A stretch of 64,000 nucleotides of DNA from contig NZ_FNCT01000005.1 of NCBI RefSeq assembly GCF_900100495.1, positions 282,808-346,807 of the forward strand. The letters run 5' to 3'. Origin of the DNA: Pseudomonas benzenivorans (lineage in GTDB: Bacteria > Pseudomonadota > Gammaproteobacteria > Pseudomonadales > Pseudomonadaceae). This document shows positions 40,860 to 52,492 of the stretch, one piece after another. Made by a program: the position numbers and the translations under genes. The first letter of the stretch is position 1. Each line of letters begins with the position of its first letter. Under the pieces are notes generated by a model. It made no database searches. It saw only the letters and a program-made list of their open reading frames with translations, and was not told the DNA's origin.

Positions 40860-41485
40860 GCCGGTGCGCGGCGTACAGTGGCCAACAGCGCGGCGGCGCC
40901 GACGAACAACGTGGCGAAGGTGCGGTTCATCAGCCGCTGCTGGCGCGGCGTGCGCAACACGCGCAGGACCCGTACGGCCAGGCCGGTGTAGCCGGCCATG
41001 ACGATCAGGTCGACGCAGATCATGGTCGCGCCCATCACCAGGTACTGCACCAGCAACGGCGCCCGCGGATCGAGGAACTGCGGCAGCACCGCGAGCATGA
41101 AGACGATGGCCTTGGGGTTGCTGAAGTTCACCAGAAAGCCGCGCAACACCAGGGTCAGCGGTCGGCCCAGCGGACGTACCGACTCGGCGCCCAGGTCACT
41201 GGGCAGCGCCCGCCATTGGCGGTAGCCGAGGTACACCAGGTACAGCACGCCGAACCACTTGATCAGGCTGAACGCCAGCGCCGACGCGGCGAGCAGCGCC
41301 CCCACGCCGGCGGCGACGATGGCGATCTGCAGGGCCAGGCCCAACTGCAGGCCCAGGGCATTCCAGTAGCCCCGGCAAAAGCCGTATTGCAGGCCGGCCG
41401 ACATCGAGGCGATGGCCCCGGCGCCCGGCGACAGGCTGATCAGCCAACAGGCGACGAAGAACGCAAGCCAGGTTTCCAGCGCCAT
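40856..41485 (-). CDS. LysE/RhtB-family amino acid exporter
   Basis: 209 residues from the ATG at 41485. Six hydrophobic segments and the LysE signature LSPGAGAIASMSAGLQYG near 23-40, with FLVNFSNPKAIVFML in the middle. RhtB members export homoserine, threonine or related amino acids. The 3' end overlaps YaiI by 4 bp. Confidence 0.9.
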   Translation of the reverse strand: MALETWLAFFVACWLISLSPGAGAIASMSAGLQYGFCRGYWNALGLQLGLALQIAIVAAGVGALLAASALAFSLIKWFGVLYLVYLGYRQWRALPSDLGAESVRPLGRPLTLVLRGFLVNFSNPKAIVFMLAVLPQFLDPRAPLLVQYLVMGATMICVDLIVMAGYTGLAVRVLRVLRTPRQQRLMNRTFATLFVGAAALLATVRRAPA

Positions 41486-41578
41486 GGCAGATACCTCAGG
41501 GAAGATGAACGAAGAGCCCGACCAGGGGCTGGCCGTATAGCCTACCCCGTGCGCCGCGGCGCGCACAGCCTGTGCCGA

Positions 41579-42175
41579 TCAGTCCGGCGCGACCGGCCCT
41601 GGTCCGTCAGCCTCGGGCTGGCGCGGCCTGGGGAACTCGCCATTGCGCCAACGGCGCACGGCTTTCTGGAAGAACAGGCTGTTGGGCACCTGCACCAGCG
41701 CGCCCTGCGCATCCTCGCCGAGGTCTTCCAGGCTGGTGTAGAACAGGTTGATCGCCAGCACCCGGCCCTTGACTCCCGGCTTGTCGGCGCTGTCGATGAC
41801 CTCGACGCAGTCGCCCAGGCGAAACGGGCGCAGGGCGAAGATCAGCAGCGCGCAGAACAGGTTGGACAACACGCTCCAGATGGCGAAGAAGGCCACCGCC
41901 GCCACCGCGACGAAGCCGGTCAGCGCGGTCCAGAGGATTTGCGCCGAAACGCCGAGCCGCTCGAGCACCAGCAGGCCCGCGCCACCGATCACCAGCCAGC
42001 GCACGCCACCGCGCAGCGGCTGCAGCAATTCCGCCGGCACCTGCGGGTAACGCGCGCCGAGACGGCTCAGGGCGCGCGCCAGCAGGCGCTGCAGCAGCCA
42101 GGCCAGCAGCAGGATCAGCAACACCTGGCCGGACCTGATCAGCGGCTCGCTCCAGCTGGCCAGCCACTCGGGCAT
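41579..42175 (-). CDS. Small MscS-like mechanosensitive channel
   Basis: 198 residues from the ATG at 42175; a TTG four codons earlier (42187) overlaps the ABC-F stop and cannot be excluded. Three hydrophobic segments, then the MscS pore and beta domain: LTGFVAVAAVAFFAIWSVLSN (core GFVAVAAVAFFAIWS), RPFRLGDCVEVI, and VQVPNSLFFQKAVRRW. Such short channels release solutes on hypo-osmotic shock. It follows the ABC-F gene directly on the same strand. Confidence 0.85.
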   Translation of the reverse strand: MPEWLASWSEPLIRSGQVLLILLLAWLLQRLLARALSRLGARYPQVPAELLQPLRGGVRWLVIGGAGLLVLERLGVSAQILWTALTGFVAVAAVAFFAIWSVLSNLFCALLIFALRPFRLGDCVEVIDSADKPGVKGRVLAINLFYTSLEDLGEDAQGALVQVPNSLFFQKAVRRWRNGEFPRPRQPEADGPGPVAPD

Positions 42176-42183
42176 AGCGAGGC

Positions 42184-44097
<1,914 letters not shown>

Positions 44098-44147
44098 AAT
44101 GGCGGCGGAGTCTACCAGACTCCCCTGCCGCATACCCGGATAGCACC

Positions 44148-44606
44148 ATGCCCGCTGACCTGTGGCACTTCGCCAACGACTTTTACCAACGCCCCGGCGT
44201 CGAGGCCGCCTGCCTGCAGCTGCAGGCCCAGGGGGCGGATGTCTGCCTGCTGCTCTGCGCCGCCTGGCTCGGCCGGCGCGGCGTGGCCTGCAACGCCGCC
44301 CGCAGCGACTGCTTGCGCGCGGCGGCCGAACCCTGGCAGCGCGGGGTGGTAAGCGTGCTCAGGCAGATCCGCCAGGACTGGCGCACGGCGGCTCGCCACG
44401 ACGGCGAGTTGGCGGCCCTGCGCGAGCAGCTCAAGCGACTGGAGCTGGAAGCCGAACGCGTACAGTTGCAGCGGCTGGCAGCACTGAGCGCCGCCTGGCC
44501 AGCGGAGGCCGCAGAGGATGTGCTCGGCTGGCTGGAAGAACTGGCTCCGAGAGCAACGGACCGCGACGCGCTGCAGCGCTTGCGTGTCGCGGCCCTGCGG
44601 CCTTAA
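44148..44606 (+). CDS. TIGR02444 family protein
   Basis: 152 residues. The start matches the family (LWHFANDFYQRPGVEAACLQL core), then a Cys-rich VCLLLCAAWLGRRGVACNAA stretch and a helical C-terminal half ending VAALRP. Members are found in Pseudomonas next to algP; no biochemical role is known. It is divergent from the ABC-F gene by 50 bp and its 3' end overlaps the algP stop by 4 bp. Confidence 0.85.
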   Translation: MPADLWHFANDFYQRPGVEAACLQLQAQGADVCLLLCAAWLGRRGVACNAARSDCLRAAAEPWQRGVVSVLRQIRQDWRTAARHDGELAALREQLKRLELEAERVQLQRLAALSAAWPAEAAEDVLGWLEELAPRATDRDALQRLRVAALRP

Positions 44607-45595
44607 GACGCGGCCGGCGGCGTACTGCCGTTGCCCGCCGGCGTGGTGCTCGACGCCCCAGCAGCCGCTGCCGTGGCGGGCGTCGCCGGGGCAGTGGCAG
44701 CCGGCTTGGGTGCGGCCGGTTTGGCGGCTGCCGGCTTCTTCGCCGCCGGTTTGGCCTGCGGTTTCACCAGCGGCTTGGCCGTAGGCTTGCTCGTTGCCTT
44801 GGCGGTAACGGCTGCCTTGCTCGCCGCCGGTTTCACCGCCGGCTTGGCCGCTGCGGGCTTGGCGCTGCTGGCTGCCGCAGGCTTGGCACTGCCGGCTGCC
44901 ACAGGCTTGGCCGGTGCTTTCACAACGGCTTTCGCGGCGCCGGGCTTGGCCGCCGGTTTCGCCACGGTTTTGCCGGCGGGAGCCTTGCTCGCCGGCTTCG
45001 CCGCTGCAGCAACTGGTTTTTTCGCCACGGGCGTGGCCAGCGCTTTCGCTGCGGGTTTGGCCGCAGGCTTGGCAGCCGGTTTAGCGACAGGCTTGGCCGG
45101 GGCCTTGCTTGCTGCGGGTTTGCCGGGGGCTTTGGCTGCCGGGGTTTTGACTACCGCGGGTTTCGCGGCGGCCGCCTTGGCTTCACGGCTGCTCAGCGCC
45201 TTGCTGGCCGCTTCCTTGACCTTGCCCACCCCCTGGGCGAGCTTCAGGCTTTCCTGGGCATCGCGCTTGAGCCCCAGGATATAGCTGCGGGTCTCGGCCT
45301 GGCGGACCTTGAGGGTATCGAGCAGCTCTTCCAGCTCAGCCACCGCGGCCTTGGCTTTGGCCTGCGCCTTGGCCTTGCCGGCGACCGCGGCATCCTGCAG
45401 CTTGTCACGCGCCTTGCGCAATTTTTCCTGGGCATTGCCGCGTTGCTTTTCCAACTTGGCGAGTAGTTTTTCGGCGTCGACCAGCGCTTGCGAGCAGGCA
45501 TTCTCCAGATGGTCGAGCAGGCTGCTGGAAAGCTGGTGGAGCAGGTGCAATGGAGTGCTTACCGATTTCTTGTTGGAGTTCTTCTTTGCCGACAT
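44603..45595 (-). CDS. algP: Histone H1-like regulator AlgP (AlgR3)
   Basis: 330 residues. The first about 125 residues are a Lys/Glu-rich coiled coil (LLAKLEKQRGNAQEKLRKA). The rest is a very regular Lys-Pro-Ala-Ala array (KPAAK, APAKP, AAAKPA units), like eukaryotic histone H1 tails. In P. aeruginosa AlgP acts on algD expression and the repeat array changes length easily. The repeat DNA is GC-rich and prone to slippage. It lies in the alginate-regulatory region upstream of algQ and algZR. Confidence 0.93.
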   Translation of the reverse strand: MSAKKNSNKKSVSTPLHLLHQLSSSLLDHLENACSQALVDAEKLLAKLEKQRGNAQEKLRKARDKLQDAAVAGKAKAQAKAKAAVAELEELLDTLKVRQAETRSYILGLKRDAQESLKLAQGVGKVKEAASKALSSREAKAAAAKPAVVKTPAAKAPGKPAASKAPAKPVAKPAAKPAAKPAAKALATPVAKKPVAAAAKPASKAPAGKTVAKPAAKPGAAKAVVKAPAKPVAAGSAKPAAASSAKPAAAKPAVKPAASKAAVTAKATSKPTAKPLVKPQAKPAAKKPAAAKPAAPKPAATAPATPATAAAAGASSTTPAGNGSTPPAAS

Positions 45596-46020
45596 AGCTC
45601 GCCTCCTGGCGGGTGGAGATGCAGCTCATACTAGACGCCTGACTCGCCGGTCGCTAGTTATCCCTCCGACCCGGGGAGCCCGCACGGCATCCATCGTCAC
45701 GGCGGCGGGACCAGCAAACGCCGCCTGCAGTCCAGCGGGAACCCAATGGATCGGCACCTGGCAAGAACGAAAGCCGATACAGGCCCGCGAGCGCTTGGCT
45801 GTTCCACTGGCGACGAGCCAGGGTCGGGCATTGGCCAGCGAGGGTCGGCGAGCAACAATCGGGGGAAGGAGGTGTGATGCCGGCTAGGTGGCCGTGGACA
45901 GCCCGCGCCGTGGCAAGCCGACCGTGCAATGCCTGCCCGGAATCCATGGGAATGGCGGACAGGCTAGCTGGCGCGGAGTGCGGGCTATGCCCGCCGTCGC
46001 TCGCCAGTTGCAAGCGCCTG
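45596..46020. other. Gene-free interval between algP and algQ
   Basis: I find no convincing gene in these 425 bases: the longest open frames (a 119-codon minus-strand frame at 45654-46013 and frames on the plus strand) have no ribosome site or family features. In PAO1, as I recall, a peptidyl-prolyl isomerase gene lies between algP and algQ; it is absent here. The region must hold the algP promoter on the minus strand, which I could not fix. Confidence 0.5.
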
Positions 46021-46494
46021 CTAGAGGGCCGCTGCGACCTGCTGCCGATGGGCGTTGTGCAACACCTCGATCAAGCAGTCTTCCAGCTCGAAGCGCTCAT
46101 GCAGCAATTGCCCCAGGCGTTGCACTTCTTCGCCCAGCGACACGCTGTCGCGGCAATCGCCATTGTCGCAACGGTCGTTGAACGACAGCGCCACTTCGGT
46201 GATCGCTTCGATACGCGGATAGATCTGCTGGGCCAAATCGAGACCCCGCTGGTCGCCGAAGGCCTTGGCCTCACTGGTCAACTGTTCGTAGACCTCGAAG
46301 TGTCCAGCCGACACATAGTCGACCAGGACCTCGCAGAACCTCAACAAGGTCTGCGCATTGGCGCTGGGCGCCTGCGGCGAATCGCTAATGGCGGTAAACG
46401 CCGCCACCAGTTCGCGGCGCTCTTGCAACCAACGGTCAATCAGCAGGTGAACTCCACCCCAACGTTCCTGGGCGTTCTGACAACTCTCGAGCAT
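46021..46494 (-). CDS. algQ: Anti-sigma-70 factor AlgQ (Rsd)
   Basis: 157 residues, the standard length. Seen: [21 protein letters not shown] near 22-42 (core [12 protein letters not shown]), [19 protein letters not shown] and a C-terminal [18 protein letters not shown]. AlgQ binds the sigma-70 region 4 and shifts polymerase use; in P. aeruginosa it influences alginate and siderophore genes. It lies between algP and dsbH on the same strand. Confidence 0.94.
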   Translation of the reverse strand: MLESCQNAQERWGGVHLLIDRWLQERRELVAAFTAISDSPQAPSANAQTLLRFCEVLVDYVSAGHFEVYEQLTSEAKAFGDQRGLDLAQQIYPRIEAITEVALSFNDRCDNGDCRDSVSLGEEVQRLGQLLHERFELEDCLIEVLHNAHRQQVAAAL

Positions 46495-46877
46495 GATGAC
46501 CTCGCTTCCCTTATCGGCATTCCTGTTATACGTCCGCTCCGAGACGTTTTTTTGTCAATCGGTGCATGGTTTTGGGAAGGCACCCACAGAATGGCAACTT
46601 TCCGGCGGTGCGTGCAGGCAGATTATGCCCGCGGGCCTGCGTCATCAAGGCACTCGTTCGAGAAAATTTCATACGAGCGTTTAATCGGTGGCCCGCATCA
46701 TTCCTGACGCCTGCAGGTGCAGCGACCAGTCCAGGCGCCACGCTGCAGCACGGCGTTTGCACGCGCGGACGCGCACTCGCCGGGGTCCCCCCACCCTCGA
46801 ATTCGGCGGGAATCCGCAGCGCCGCCGTGCGTCGGGGCCATCGACAGGAGCCGTCACACGCCCTGGCCCGCCCGGCG
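46495..46877. other. Gene-free interval upstream of algQ
   Basis: 383 bases with no supported gene. On the minus strand TTGACA (46552-46557) and TATAAC (46524-46529) resemble a promoter for algQ but are 22 bases apart, more than usual. No terminator with a T-tract is evident after dsbH. Confidence 0.4.
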
Positions 46878-47369
46878 TCAGGTCCGGCGCAACAACTGCA
46901 GCAGGGCGAACAACGCCATGGCGACGAAACCGAGCAGGCTCCACTCGGGAATGCTCATGCCGAACAGCGTCCAGTTGACCTCGGCGCAGTCGGCCGAGCC
47001 GTGCAGCACCAGGCGCACGATGTCCTGGAACGGCAGCGCCTCCATCATGTAGTCGAGGCTCGGCAGGCAGGCCGGCAGCTGGTCCGCCGGCACCCCTTGC
47101 AGCCAGATCTGCCGGCCGGCCGTGGCGCCACCGGCAGCAGCGAACAGCAGCGCCAGCACCGCGTAGACCCGGCGGCCGACGGCGCCGGGAGCGTGCAGCG
47201 CGGCGATCAGGCAGACCAGGCCGAAACCGATCACGGCGATCCGCTGCACCACGCACAGTGGGCACGGCTCCAGCCCGACCACATGCTCCAGATAGAGGGC
47301 GGCCCCCATCAGCGCCAGGCTAGCGAGAAAGGCGAGAAAGAATAACGAACGCGGGCTGGCCAGAGGCAT
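46878..47369 (-). CDS. dsbH: DsbB-family disulfide oxidoreductase (DsbH)
   Basis: 163 residues, four hydrophobic segments. The first redox pair is in GLEPCPLCVVQRI, the second pair Cys in LPACLPSLDYMM and HGSADCAEVNW. DsbB proteins re-oxidise DsbA and pass electrons to ubiquinone in the inner membrane. The second DsbB-like protein of P. aeruginosa (DsbH) is encoded at this place beside algQ; the symbol follows that position. Confidence 0.9.
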   Translation of the reverse strand: MPLASPRSLFFLAFLASLALMGAALYLEHVVGLEPCPLCVVQRIAVIGFGLVCLIAALHAPGAVGRRVYAVLALLFAAAGGATAGRQIWLQGVPADQLPACLPSLDYMMEALPFQDIVRLVLHGSADCAEVNWTLFGMSIPEWSLLGFVAMALFALLQLLRRT

Positions 47370-47502
47370 GGCGGCTCCGAAGGCGGTGGCAAGGGCGCCT
47401 ACGGTAGTGGAAAGCGCCTCGGCCTTTCAAGACAAACACCGCCAGCGTCCCGCGAGTAGCGCCGCCGCTCGCCAACCGCCGCCGCGGGATCCCCGTGCCG
47501 CG

Positions 47503-48750
47503 CTAGGGCAGGGCCGGCTCCGGCAGCGGCAAACCGCTCAGGCGCTGATCGAGCAGTCCCAGGCCTTCCTGGAACAGTCGATTGCTGCGCTCGACCTCGC
47601 CCAACTGGGTCAGCAGGCGGGCCAGTTCCGCACAGGTTTCCGGGTGGCGCTGAAACACCAGGCTGCTCTCGAAGTACTCCTTGGCCTTGCCCCACAGCTG
47701 GTTCTGCACGCACAGCCGGCCCAGGGTCAGCAGCAGGTCGGCATCCTTGGGATGCTGCTGCAACCAGCCCTCGGCCACCTGCAGCTGGCGCGCCGGATCA
47801 GCGCCCCGGAGCAACCCGTAGAGACGCACCAGACGCTGGTCATAGGCGCGCTTCAGGGCATGCTGCAACAGCTCTTCGGCCTCGCCCTCGGCGCCCAGCG
47901 CCCGTAACTGCTCGGCATAGACCGCCAGCAGCTCCGGCTCCTGGCGCTGCGCCGCCGACAGTTGGTGCCAGGCCTGCTTCAGGTTCGCCAAGGCGCTTTC
48001 GGCATCCCCTTCGTCCGGCTTGCCGGCAGCGGCCAGACGGCCACGCCAGGCTTGCTGCTCCAACTCGAGCAGTTCGGCGGCGGCGAAGATCTTCTGCTTG
48101 CGCAGTTCCGGCACCAGGCCGAGCAGCGCCGACCAGGCACCGCCCTGCTGGTACAGGCGCCGCAGCTGACGCAACACCTGACGCTGATGCGGATGGCGCT
48201 CAAGCATCACCTCCAGGGTTTCCCGGGCGGCCTCGGCCTGGCCGCGCTCTTCCTGCAACTCGGCATGGGCCAGGGCGATGGCCAGCTCGGCATCTGGCAA
48301 GCGCTGCAGTGCCTGCTCCAACAGCGCATCGCTGTCCTCGTACTGCCCCAGCTTGTGCGCCGCACGCGCGGCGCCCAGGTAATACATCAGCGGCTGCGGC
48401 TCGCCTTCGGCGGCGCGGCGCAAGTGGCGCAAGGCCCGCACCCAACGCCCCTCGGCCAAGTCGAGGAAGCCCTGCTCGGAGGCCTGACGCGCGCGGCGAC
48501 TGCGGTGCAGACGCGACCAGGGGTTGACCAGGCCGATCGAGACCAGCAGCAGGCGCACCAGCAGCCGTAGCCCATAGAGCAGCAAGCCCAGTACCGCCAC
48601 CAGCGCGAGGAAGGCCCACAGGCTCGATTCGTAGCGGAAGCCCTGGTAGGCGACCAACACGTAGCCCTTGTGCTCGGCGATAGCCAGGCCGAGCAGCGCC
48701 AGCGCCGCGGCGGCGAGCAGCACGGCGAGCAACAGATAGACACGCTTCAT
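47503..48750 (-). CDS. hemY: HemY, TPR inner-membrane protein of the hem operon
   Basis: 415 residues. Two N-terminal membrane helices (YLLLAVLLAAAALALLGLAI and the segment around SLWAFLALVAVLGLL, core FLALVAVLGLL) are followed by a TPR-rich cytoplasmic or periplasmic region with repeats such as MYYLGAARAAHKLGQYED. This HemY is the porphyrin-operon protein, not protoporphyrinogen oxidase. It overlaps hemX by 4 bp and completes hemC-hemD-hemX-hemY. Confidence 0.92.
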   Translation of the reverse strand: MKRVYLLLAVLLAAAALALLGLAIAEHKGYVLVAYQGFRYESSLWAFLALVAVLGLLLYGLRLLVRLLLVSIGLVNPWSRLHRSRRARQASEQGFLDLAEGRWVRALRHLRRAAEGEPQPLMYYLGAARAAHKLGQYEDSDALLEQALQRLPDAELAIALAHAELQEERGQAEAARETLEVMLERHPHQRQVLRQLRRLYQQGGAWSALLGLVPELRKQKIFAAAELLELEQQAWRGRLAAAGKPDEGDAESALANLKQAWHQLSAAQRQEPELLAVYAEQLRALGAEGEAEELLQHALKRAYDQRLVRLYGLLRGADPARQLQVAEGWLQQHPKDADLLLTLGRLCVQNQLWGKAKEYFESSLVFQRHPETCAELARLLTQLGEVERSNRLFQEGLGLLDQRLSGLPLPEPALP

Positions 48751-49907
48751 GGGCGAGCCTCCTCCGCGCTCGGCGCAGCCTCTACCGGCAGCTCGTTGAC
48801 CGGTGCCGCGCTTTCGACCCGTTCGCGCGCCGACTGCTTGCGTTGCAGGTACGCCTGCACCGCGGTGAGCGTGCCACTCAGATCCGGCGTAGCCACCTCG
48901 ATCGGTCGGTCAATCAGCTCGGCGATCCGCGCGCGCAAGGCACGGCTATCCGGATTGTCCTGGTTGAAGTTGCCCGTCAGTACAGCGTGAGCCTGCTGCA
49001 GCGCCTGCCGATAGACCTGGCTCTGGCCATGCAGCGCCGCCCATTGCGCCTGCTCCAGTGCCAGGCTGAGAGCCAGGCGCACCTGGGTCAGGCTCTGTCC
49101 GGCAAGCAACGGACGGATGTTCCGGTCGGCATCGAAGTCGAGGCGGAAATACTGCGACAGGGTCTCCAGCCACTCGGCCCACCAACTGGCGCCATCGCCT
49201 TCGGCGACGAGGTCGCCGAGCACCCCGCCCTGGCTTTCGAAGGCCGGGTTCAGTGCGCTCAACTGCGCCACCTGCTCGCGCAAGGCGCCGAGCTGGAGGA
49301 ACAGCCCGGTACGATCCGGATCGTTGGTGGTGCGCAGCGCCTCCAGGCTCTTGGCCAATTGTTCGCGGGCGGCGAAGGCAGCGGGATCGTCCTGGTCGCG
49401 GAGAATCTCGTCGGCGCCCTGCACCAGGGCCGTGGCACTGTTGATGTCCTGCAGGGCCGACAGGCGCAGGCTGGCCAGGCGCAGCAGGTGCTCGGCCTCG
49501 GCCAGGCGCCAATCCTGGCGGCTGGCGCCGAGTACGGTTTCCAGGCGCTGATTGAGCAACTGCTGGTCGCCCTGCAGCTGGGCGAGCAGGCGGCGCCGGT
49601 CTTCCAGCTCGGCGGCCGGCGGCAGTTGCTGCAGGCGCGCGTCCAGGCTCTGGGTACGCTGCGCCAAGGCTTCGGCCTGGCTGCGCGCCGCCTGCAACTG
49701 CTCGAGTTGCTGCTGCTCGCGCGCCTCCAGGCCGCGCAGCTGCCAGGCGCTCCACGCGCCGGCCGCCACCCCGGCGGCGCCCAGCAGCAGGGCCAGCAGC
49801 GCCAAGCCAGTGCCGCGCGCCGTCGGCTTGATCGGCGGGGCGAGCGCGGCGGCGGGGGCATCCTGTGCCGGTTGCTCTTGCTCTTTCGGGGAAGTCGCTT
49901 CGCTCAC
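48747..49907 (-). CDS. hemX: HemX, membrane protein of the hem operon
   Basis: 386 residues from the GTG at 49907, with AAGGA eight bases upstream; the longer frame overlaps hemD. N-terminal acidic tail, one membrane helix (GTGLALLALLLGAAGVAAGAW), then a long coiled-coil region rich in Gln and Arg (LEQLQAARSQAEALAQ). HemX in gammaproteobacteria was called a methyltransferase on weak grounds; the function is unproven, though it co-occurs with hemCD. Overlaps hemY by 4 bp. Confidence 0.9.
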   Translation of the reverse strand: MSEATSPKEQEQPAQDAPAAALAPPIKPTARGTGLALLALLLGAAGVAAGAWSAWQLRGLEAREQQQLEQLQAARSQAEALAQRTQSLDARLQQLPPAAELEDRRRLLAQLQGDQQLLNQRLETVLGASRQDWRLAEAEHLLRLASLRLSALQDINSATALVQGADEILRDQDDPAAFAAREQLAKSLEALRTTNDPDRTGLFLQLGALREQVAQLSALNPAFESQGGVLGDLVAEGDGASWWAEWLETLSQYFRLDFDADRNIRPLLAGQSLTQVRLALSLALEQAQWAALHGQSQVYRQALQQAHAVLTGNFNQDNPDSRALRARIAELIDRPIEVATPDLSGTLTAVQAYLQRKQSARERVESAAPVNELPVEAAPSAEEARP

Positions 49908-49923
49908 GTATCCATCCTTTGCA

Positions 49924-50697
49924 TCAGAGGTCGGCGGCGGGTTGCGTCTGCAACGCCGCCAGCAACGCCGCGGCGCTCGCGCCACGGCAGTCCACAACAG
50001 TCTCGGCGCCCGCGGCGCGCGCCAGTTCGGCAACCCGCGGGCTGGGTACGAACACGGGTAGCCGGGCCAGTGCCGGCCAGTCTTCGGCGGCCAGCTGCAG
50101 CAGATGAGCCAGACCTTGGCCACTGCTGACCACCAGGCCGTTCAGGCGTTCTGCGCGCACCCGTTCGGGCAGCACGCCAGGCGGGTAGTCCGGCAACCGG
50201 CGGCGATAGAGTGGCAGATAGTCCACCTGCACGCCTTGGCCGCGCAAACGTTCGGCGAGTAACTCTCGGCCACCCTCGCCACGCAGGATCAGCACCCGGG
50301 GGATATGCGCCGCAGCCACTGCCTGCTGCAATTGCGGCAGGGCCAGCAGGGCTTCGCTGTCATCCGCCTGGGCGGGGAAATACACGTTTAGGCCGTAGCC
50401 TTCGAGGATCTCGGCGGTGGCCGCGCCGACGCTGAACCAGGGTTGCCCGGCCAGCGGCTGCGGCCAATAGCGGTCGAGCAGCTCGAGACCCAGGCGCGCC
50501 GCCGGCTTGCTGACCACGACGACCGCACAGTAACGGTCCAGGTCGAGGATGGTCGCGCGCTGCTCCGGGGTTTCCACCAGCGCCTCGATCGCCAGCAACG
50601 GCAAGCTGCTGCTGTAGACGCCGTGCTCGGCCAAGGTCTGCGCCAGCGCCGCGCATTCCTGCGCCGGGCGCGTCAGCAGCAGGCGCCAGGCGCTCAC
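49924..50697 (-). CDS. hemD: Uroporphyrinogen-III synthase
   Basis: 257 residues. HemD closes and inverts ring D of hydroxymethylbilane to give uroporphyrinogen III. The family is weakly conserved, but [15 protein letters not shown] at the start, [16 protein letters not shown], a [17 protein letters not shown] segment and the late [14 protein letters not shown] and [11 protein letters not shown] motifs are present. It overlaps hemC by 4 bp, which supports the assignment. Confidence 0.93.
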   Translation of the reverse strand: MSAWRLLLTRPAQECAALAQTLAEHGVYSSSLPLLAIEALVETPEQRATILDLDRYCAVVVVSKPAARLGLELLDRYWPQPLAGQPWFSVGAATAEILEGYGLNVYFPAQADDSEALLALPQLQQAVAAAHIPRVLILRGEGGRELLAERLRGQGVQVDYLPLYRRRLPDYPPGVLPERVRAERLNGLVVSSGQGLAHLLQLAAEDWPALARLPVFVPSPRVAELARAAGAETVVDCRGASAAALLAALQTQPAADL

Positions 50698-51632
50698 GGG
50701 TGATCGACCTCACCGTAGACGCCCTCGAGGATCGCTGCCGCGCCTTGCGCCAACAGCGCTTCGGCGACCCGCACGCCGAGTCGCTCGGCCTCGGCCGCCG
50801 GGGCGCGATCGTCCGCCCGCAGCAACAGGCCGCCATCCGGCTGGCCGACCAGGCCGCGCAGCCACAGCTGCTCGCCTTCGAGCACGGCATAACAGGCGAT
50901 CGGCACCTGGCAACCGCCGTTCAGGCGCTTGTTCAGCGCGCGCTCGGCGGTGACCCGCAGTGCAGTGTCGCGATGGTGCAGGGTCGCCAGCAGAGCATGG
51001 ATCTGCGTGTCGGCGCTGCGGCATTCGATGCCCACCGCGCCCTGGCCACCGGCCGGCAGGCTGTCATCGACGCCGATCGAAGAGCGGATGCGCTCGGCGA
51101 AGCCGAGGCGGATCAGCCCGGCGGCGGCGAGGATGATGGCGTCGTACTCGCCGGCATCCAGCTTGGCCAGGCGGGTGTTGACGTTGCCGCGCAGGAACTG
51201 GATTTTCAGATCGGGCCGGCGCGCCAGCAACTGCGCCTGGCGGCGCAGGCTGGAGGTGCCGACCACGCTGCCGGCGGGCAGCGCATCGAGGCTGTCGAAG
51301 CGGTTGGAGACGAAGGCGTCGCGCGGGTCCTCGCGCTCGCAGATGCAGTACAGGCCGAGCCCCTCGGGGAAGTCCATCGGCACGTCCTTCATCGAGTGCA
51401 CGGCGATGTCGGCCTGGTTGTCCAGCAAGGCGGTTTCCAGCTCCTTGACGAACAGGCCCTTGCCACCGATCTTCGCCAGCGGCGCATCGAGCAGCTTGTC
51501 GCCGCGGCTGACCATCGGCACCAGGCTGACCTTCAGCCCCGGGTGCGCCTGTTCCAGGCGGGCCTTGACATGTTCGGCCTGCCACAGAGCCAGGGCGCTT
51601 TTACGGGTGGCAATACGGATTTCGCGGGGCAT
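50694..51632 (-). CDS. hemC: Porphobilinogen deaminase (hydroxymethylbilane synthase)
   Basis: 312 residues from the ATG at 51632; the longer frame runs back into the algR end. It polymerises four porphobilinogens using a dipyrromethane cofactor attached to Cys241 in [14 protein letters not shown]. Other family features are [39 protein letters not shown] and [11 protein letters not shown]. It follows algR by 113 bp on the same strand, so heme genes and the alginate regulators may share transcription. Confidence 0.97.
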   Translation of the reverse strand: MPREIRIATRKSALALWQAEHVKARLEQAHPGLKVSLVPMVSRGDKLLDAPLAKIGGKGLFVKELETALLDNQADIAVHSMKDVPMDFPEGLGLYCICEREDPRDAFVSNRFDSLDALPAGSVVGTSSLRRQAQLLARRPDLKIQFLRGNVNTRLAKLDAGEYDAIILAAAGLIRLGFAERIRSSIGVDDSLPAGGQGAVGIECRSADTQIHALLATLHHRDTALRVTAERALNKRLNGGCQVPIACYAVLEGEQLWLRGLVGQPDGGLLLRADDRAPAAEAERLGVRVAEALLAQGAAAILEGVYGEVDHP

Positions 51633-51745
51633 GGGCAATTCCAGAAAACGAACTGCCGGGAATAATAACAGGGGCGGGATGCGAGGGGGTGGCAGAGCTA
51701 TGGGCGAGCATGCGCAGCAGCCGCCATCGCCCCTGGCCAACGCCC

Positions 51746-52492
51746 CTACAAACTGTTCATCAGCTTGCGCACCCCGGCCACATGCCGGCGACTGACGATC
51801 AGCGCGTCGCCATTGAGGCCCTTGAGGTACAGCTGGAAGTGTCCGAGCGGGGTGCGCTGCAGGCGCTCGATGCGTTCGCGGGCAACCAGGGCGTTGCGGT
51901 GGATGCGCACGAAACGATCGCCGAACTCGTCTTCCAGCGCCTTCAGCGGCTCGTCCAGCAGCACCTCGCCGCCGGCATGGCGCAGGGTCACGTACTTGTG
52001 GTCGGCGATGAAGTAGATGACCTGGTCGAGCGGAATCAGCTCGATGCCTTTGCGCGTCCGCGCGCTGATGTGGGTGCGCGGGCCGGTACCGCTCTCCGCC
52101 GCCGGACGGGTCAACGCGGCGAGCTGCACGCGGTTCGGCCGTTCGGCCTTCTTCAGCGCTTCGCTGAGGCTCTCGGCACGCACCGGCTTGACCAGGTAGC
52201 CCACCGCACTGACCTTGAACGCCTCCAGGGCGAATTCGTCGTGGGCGGTACAGAAGATCACCGCCGGCGGCGCTTCGCGCTCGCAGAGCTTGGCCGCGAC
52301 CTGCAAGCCATCCAGCCCCGGCATGCGGATATCCAGCAACACGACATCCGGCTTCAGGCTGTCGATCAGGGCCAACGCCTCTTCGCCATTGCTCGCGGCT
52401 GGCTCGAGGACACGGTAGCCGTCGAGTTCGCCGACCATGCGGCTGAGGCGCTCACGGGCCAGGGGTTCGTCATCGACGATCAGGACATTCAT
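51746..52492 (-). CDS. algR: Response regulator AlgR (LytTR type)
   Basis: 248 residues, the same as P. aeruginosa AlgR. The receiver domain has Asp7-Asp8, the phospho-acceptor Asp54 in [13 protein letters not shown] and Lys near 100 (LVKPVRAES). A LytTR DNA-binding domain follows ([36 protein letters not shown]). AlgR activates algD, fimU-type pilus genes and other virulence loci. The start overlaps the algZ stop by 4 bp. Confidence 0.97.
   Translation of the reverse strand: MNVLIVDDEPLARERLSRMVGELDGYRVLEPAASNGEEALALIDSLKPDVVLLDIRMPGLDGLQVAAKLCEREAPPAVIFCTAHDEFALEAFKVSAVGYLVKPVRAESLSEALKKAERPNRVQLAALTRPAAESGTGPRTHISARTRKGIELIPLDQVIYFIADHKYVTLRHAGGEVLLDEPLKALEDEFGDRFVRIHRNALVARERIERLQRTPLGHFQLYLKGLNGDALIVSRRHVAGVRKLMNSL

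Noticed and set aside
44603..45595. algP repeats as a CRISPR-like or satellite array
   Set aside because: The units code in frame for Lys-Pro-Ala-Ala in a known protein and have no unique spacers.
45654..46013. A 119-codon minus-strand frame in the algP-algQ gap
   Set aside because: Unusual composition (many Pro, Ser, Cys), no ribosome site and no recognisable domain; not a support for a missing gene.
46524..46557. TTGACA...TATAAC as the algQ promoter
   Set aside because: The spacing is 22 bases, too long for a normal sigma-70 promoter, so I mention it only in the interval entry.
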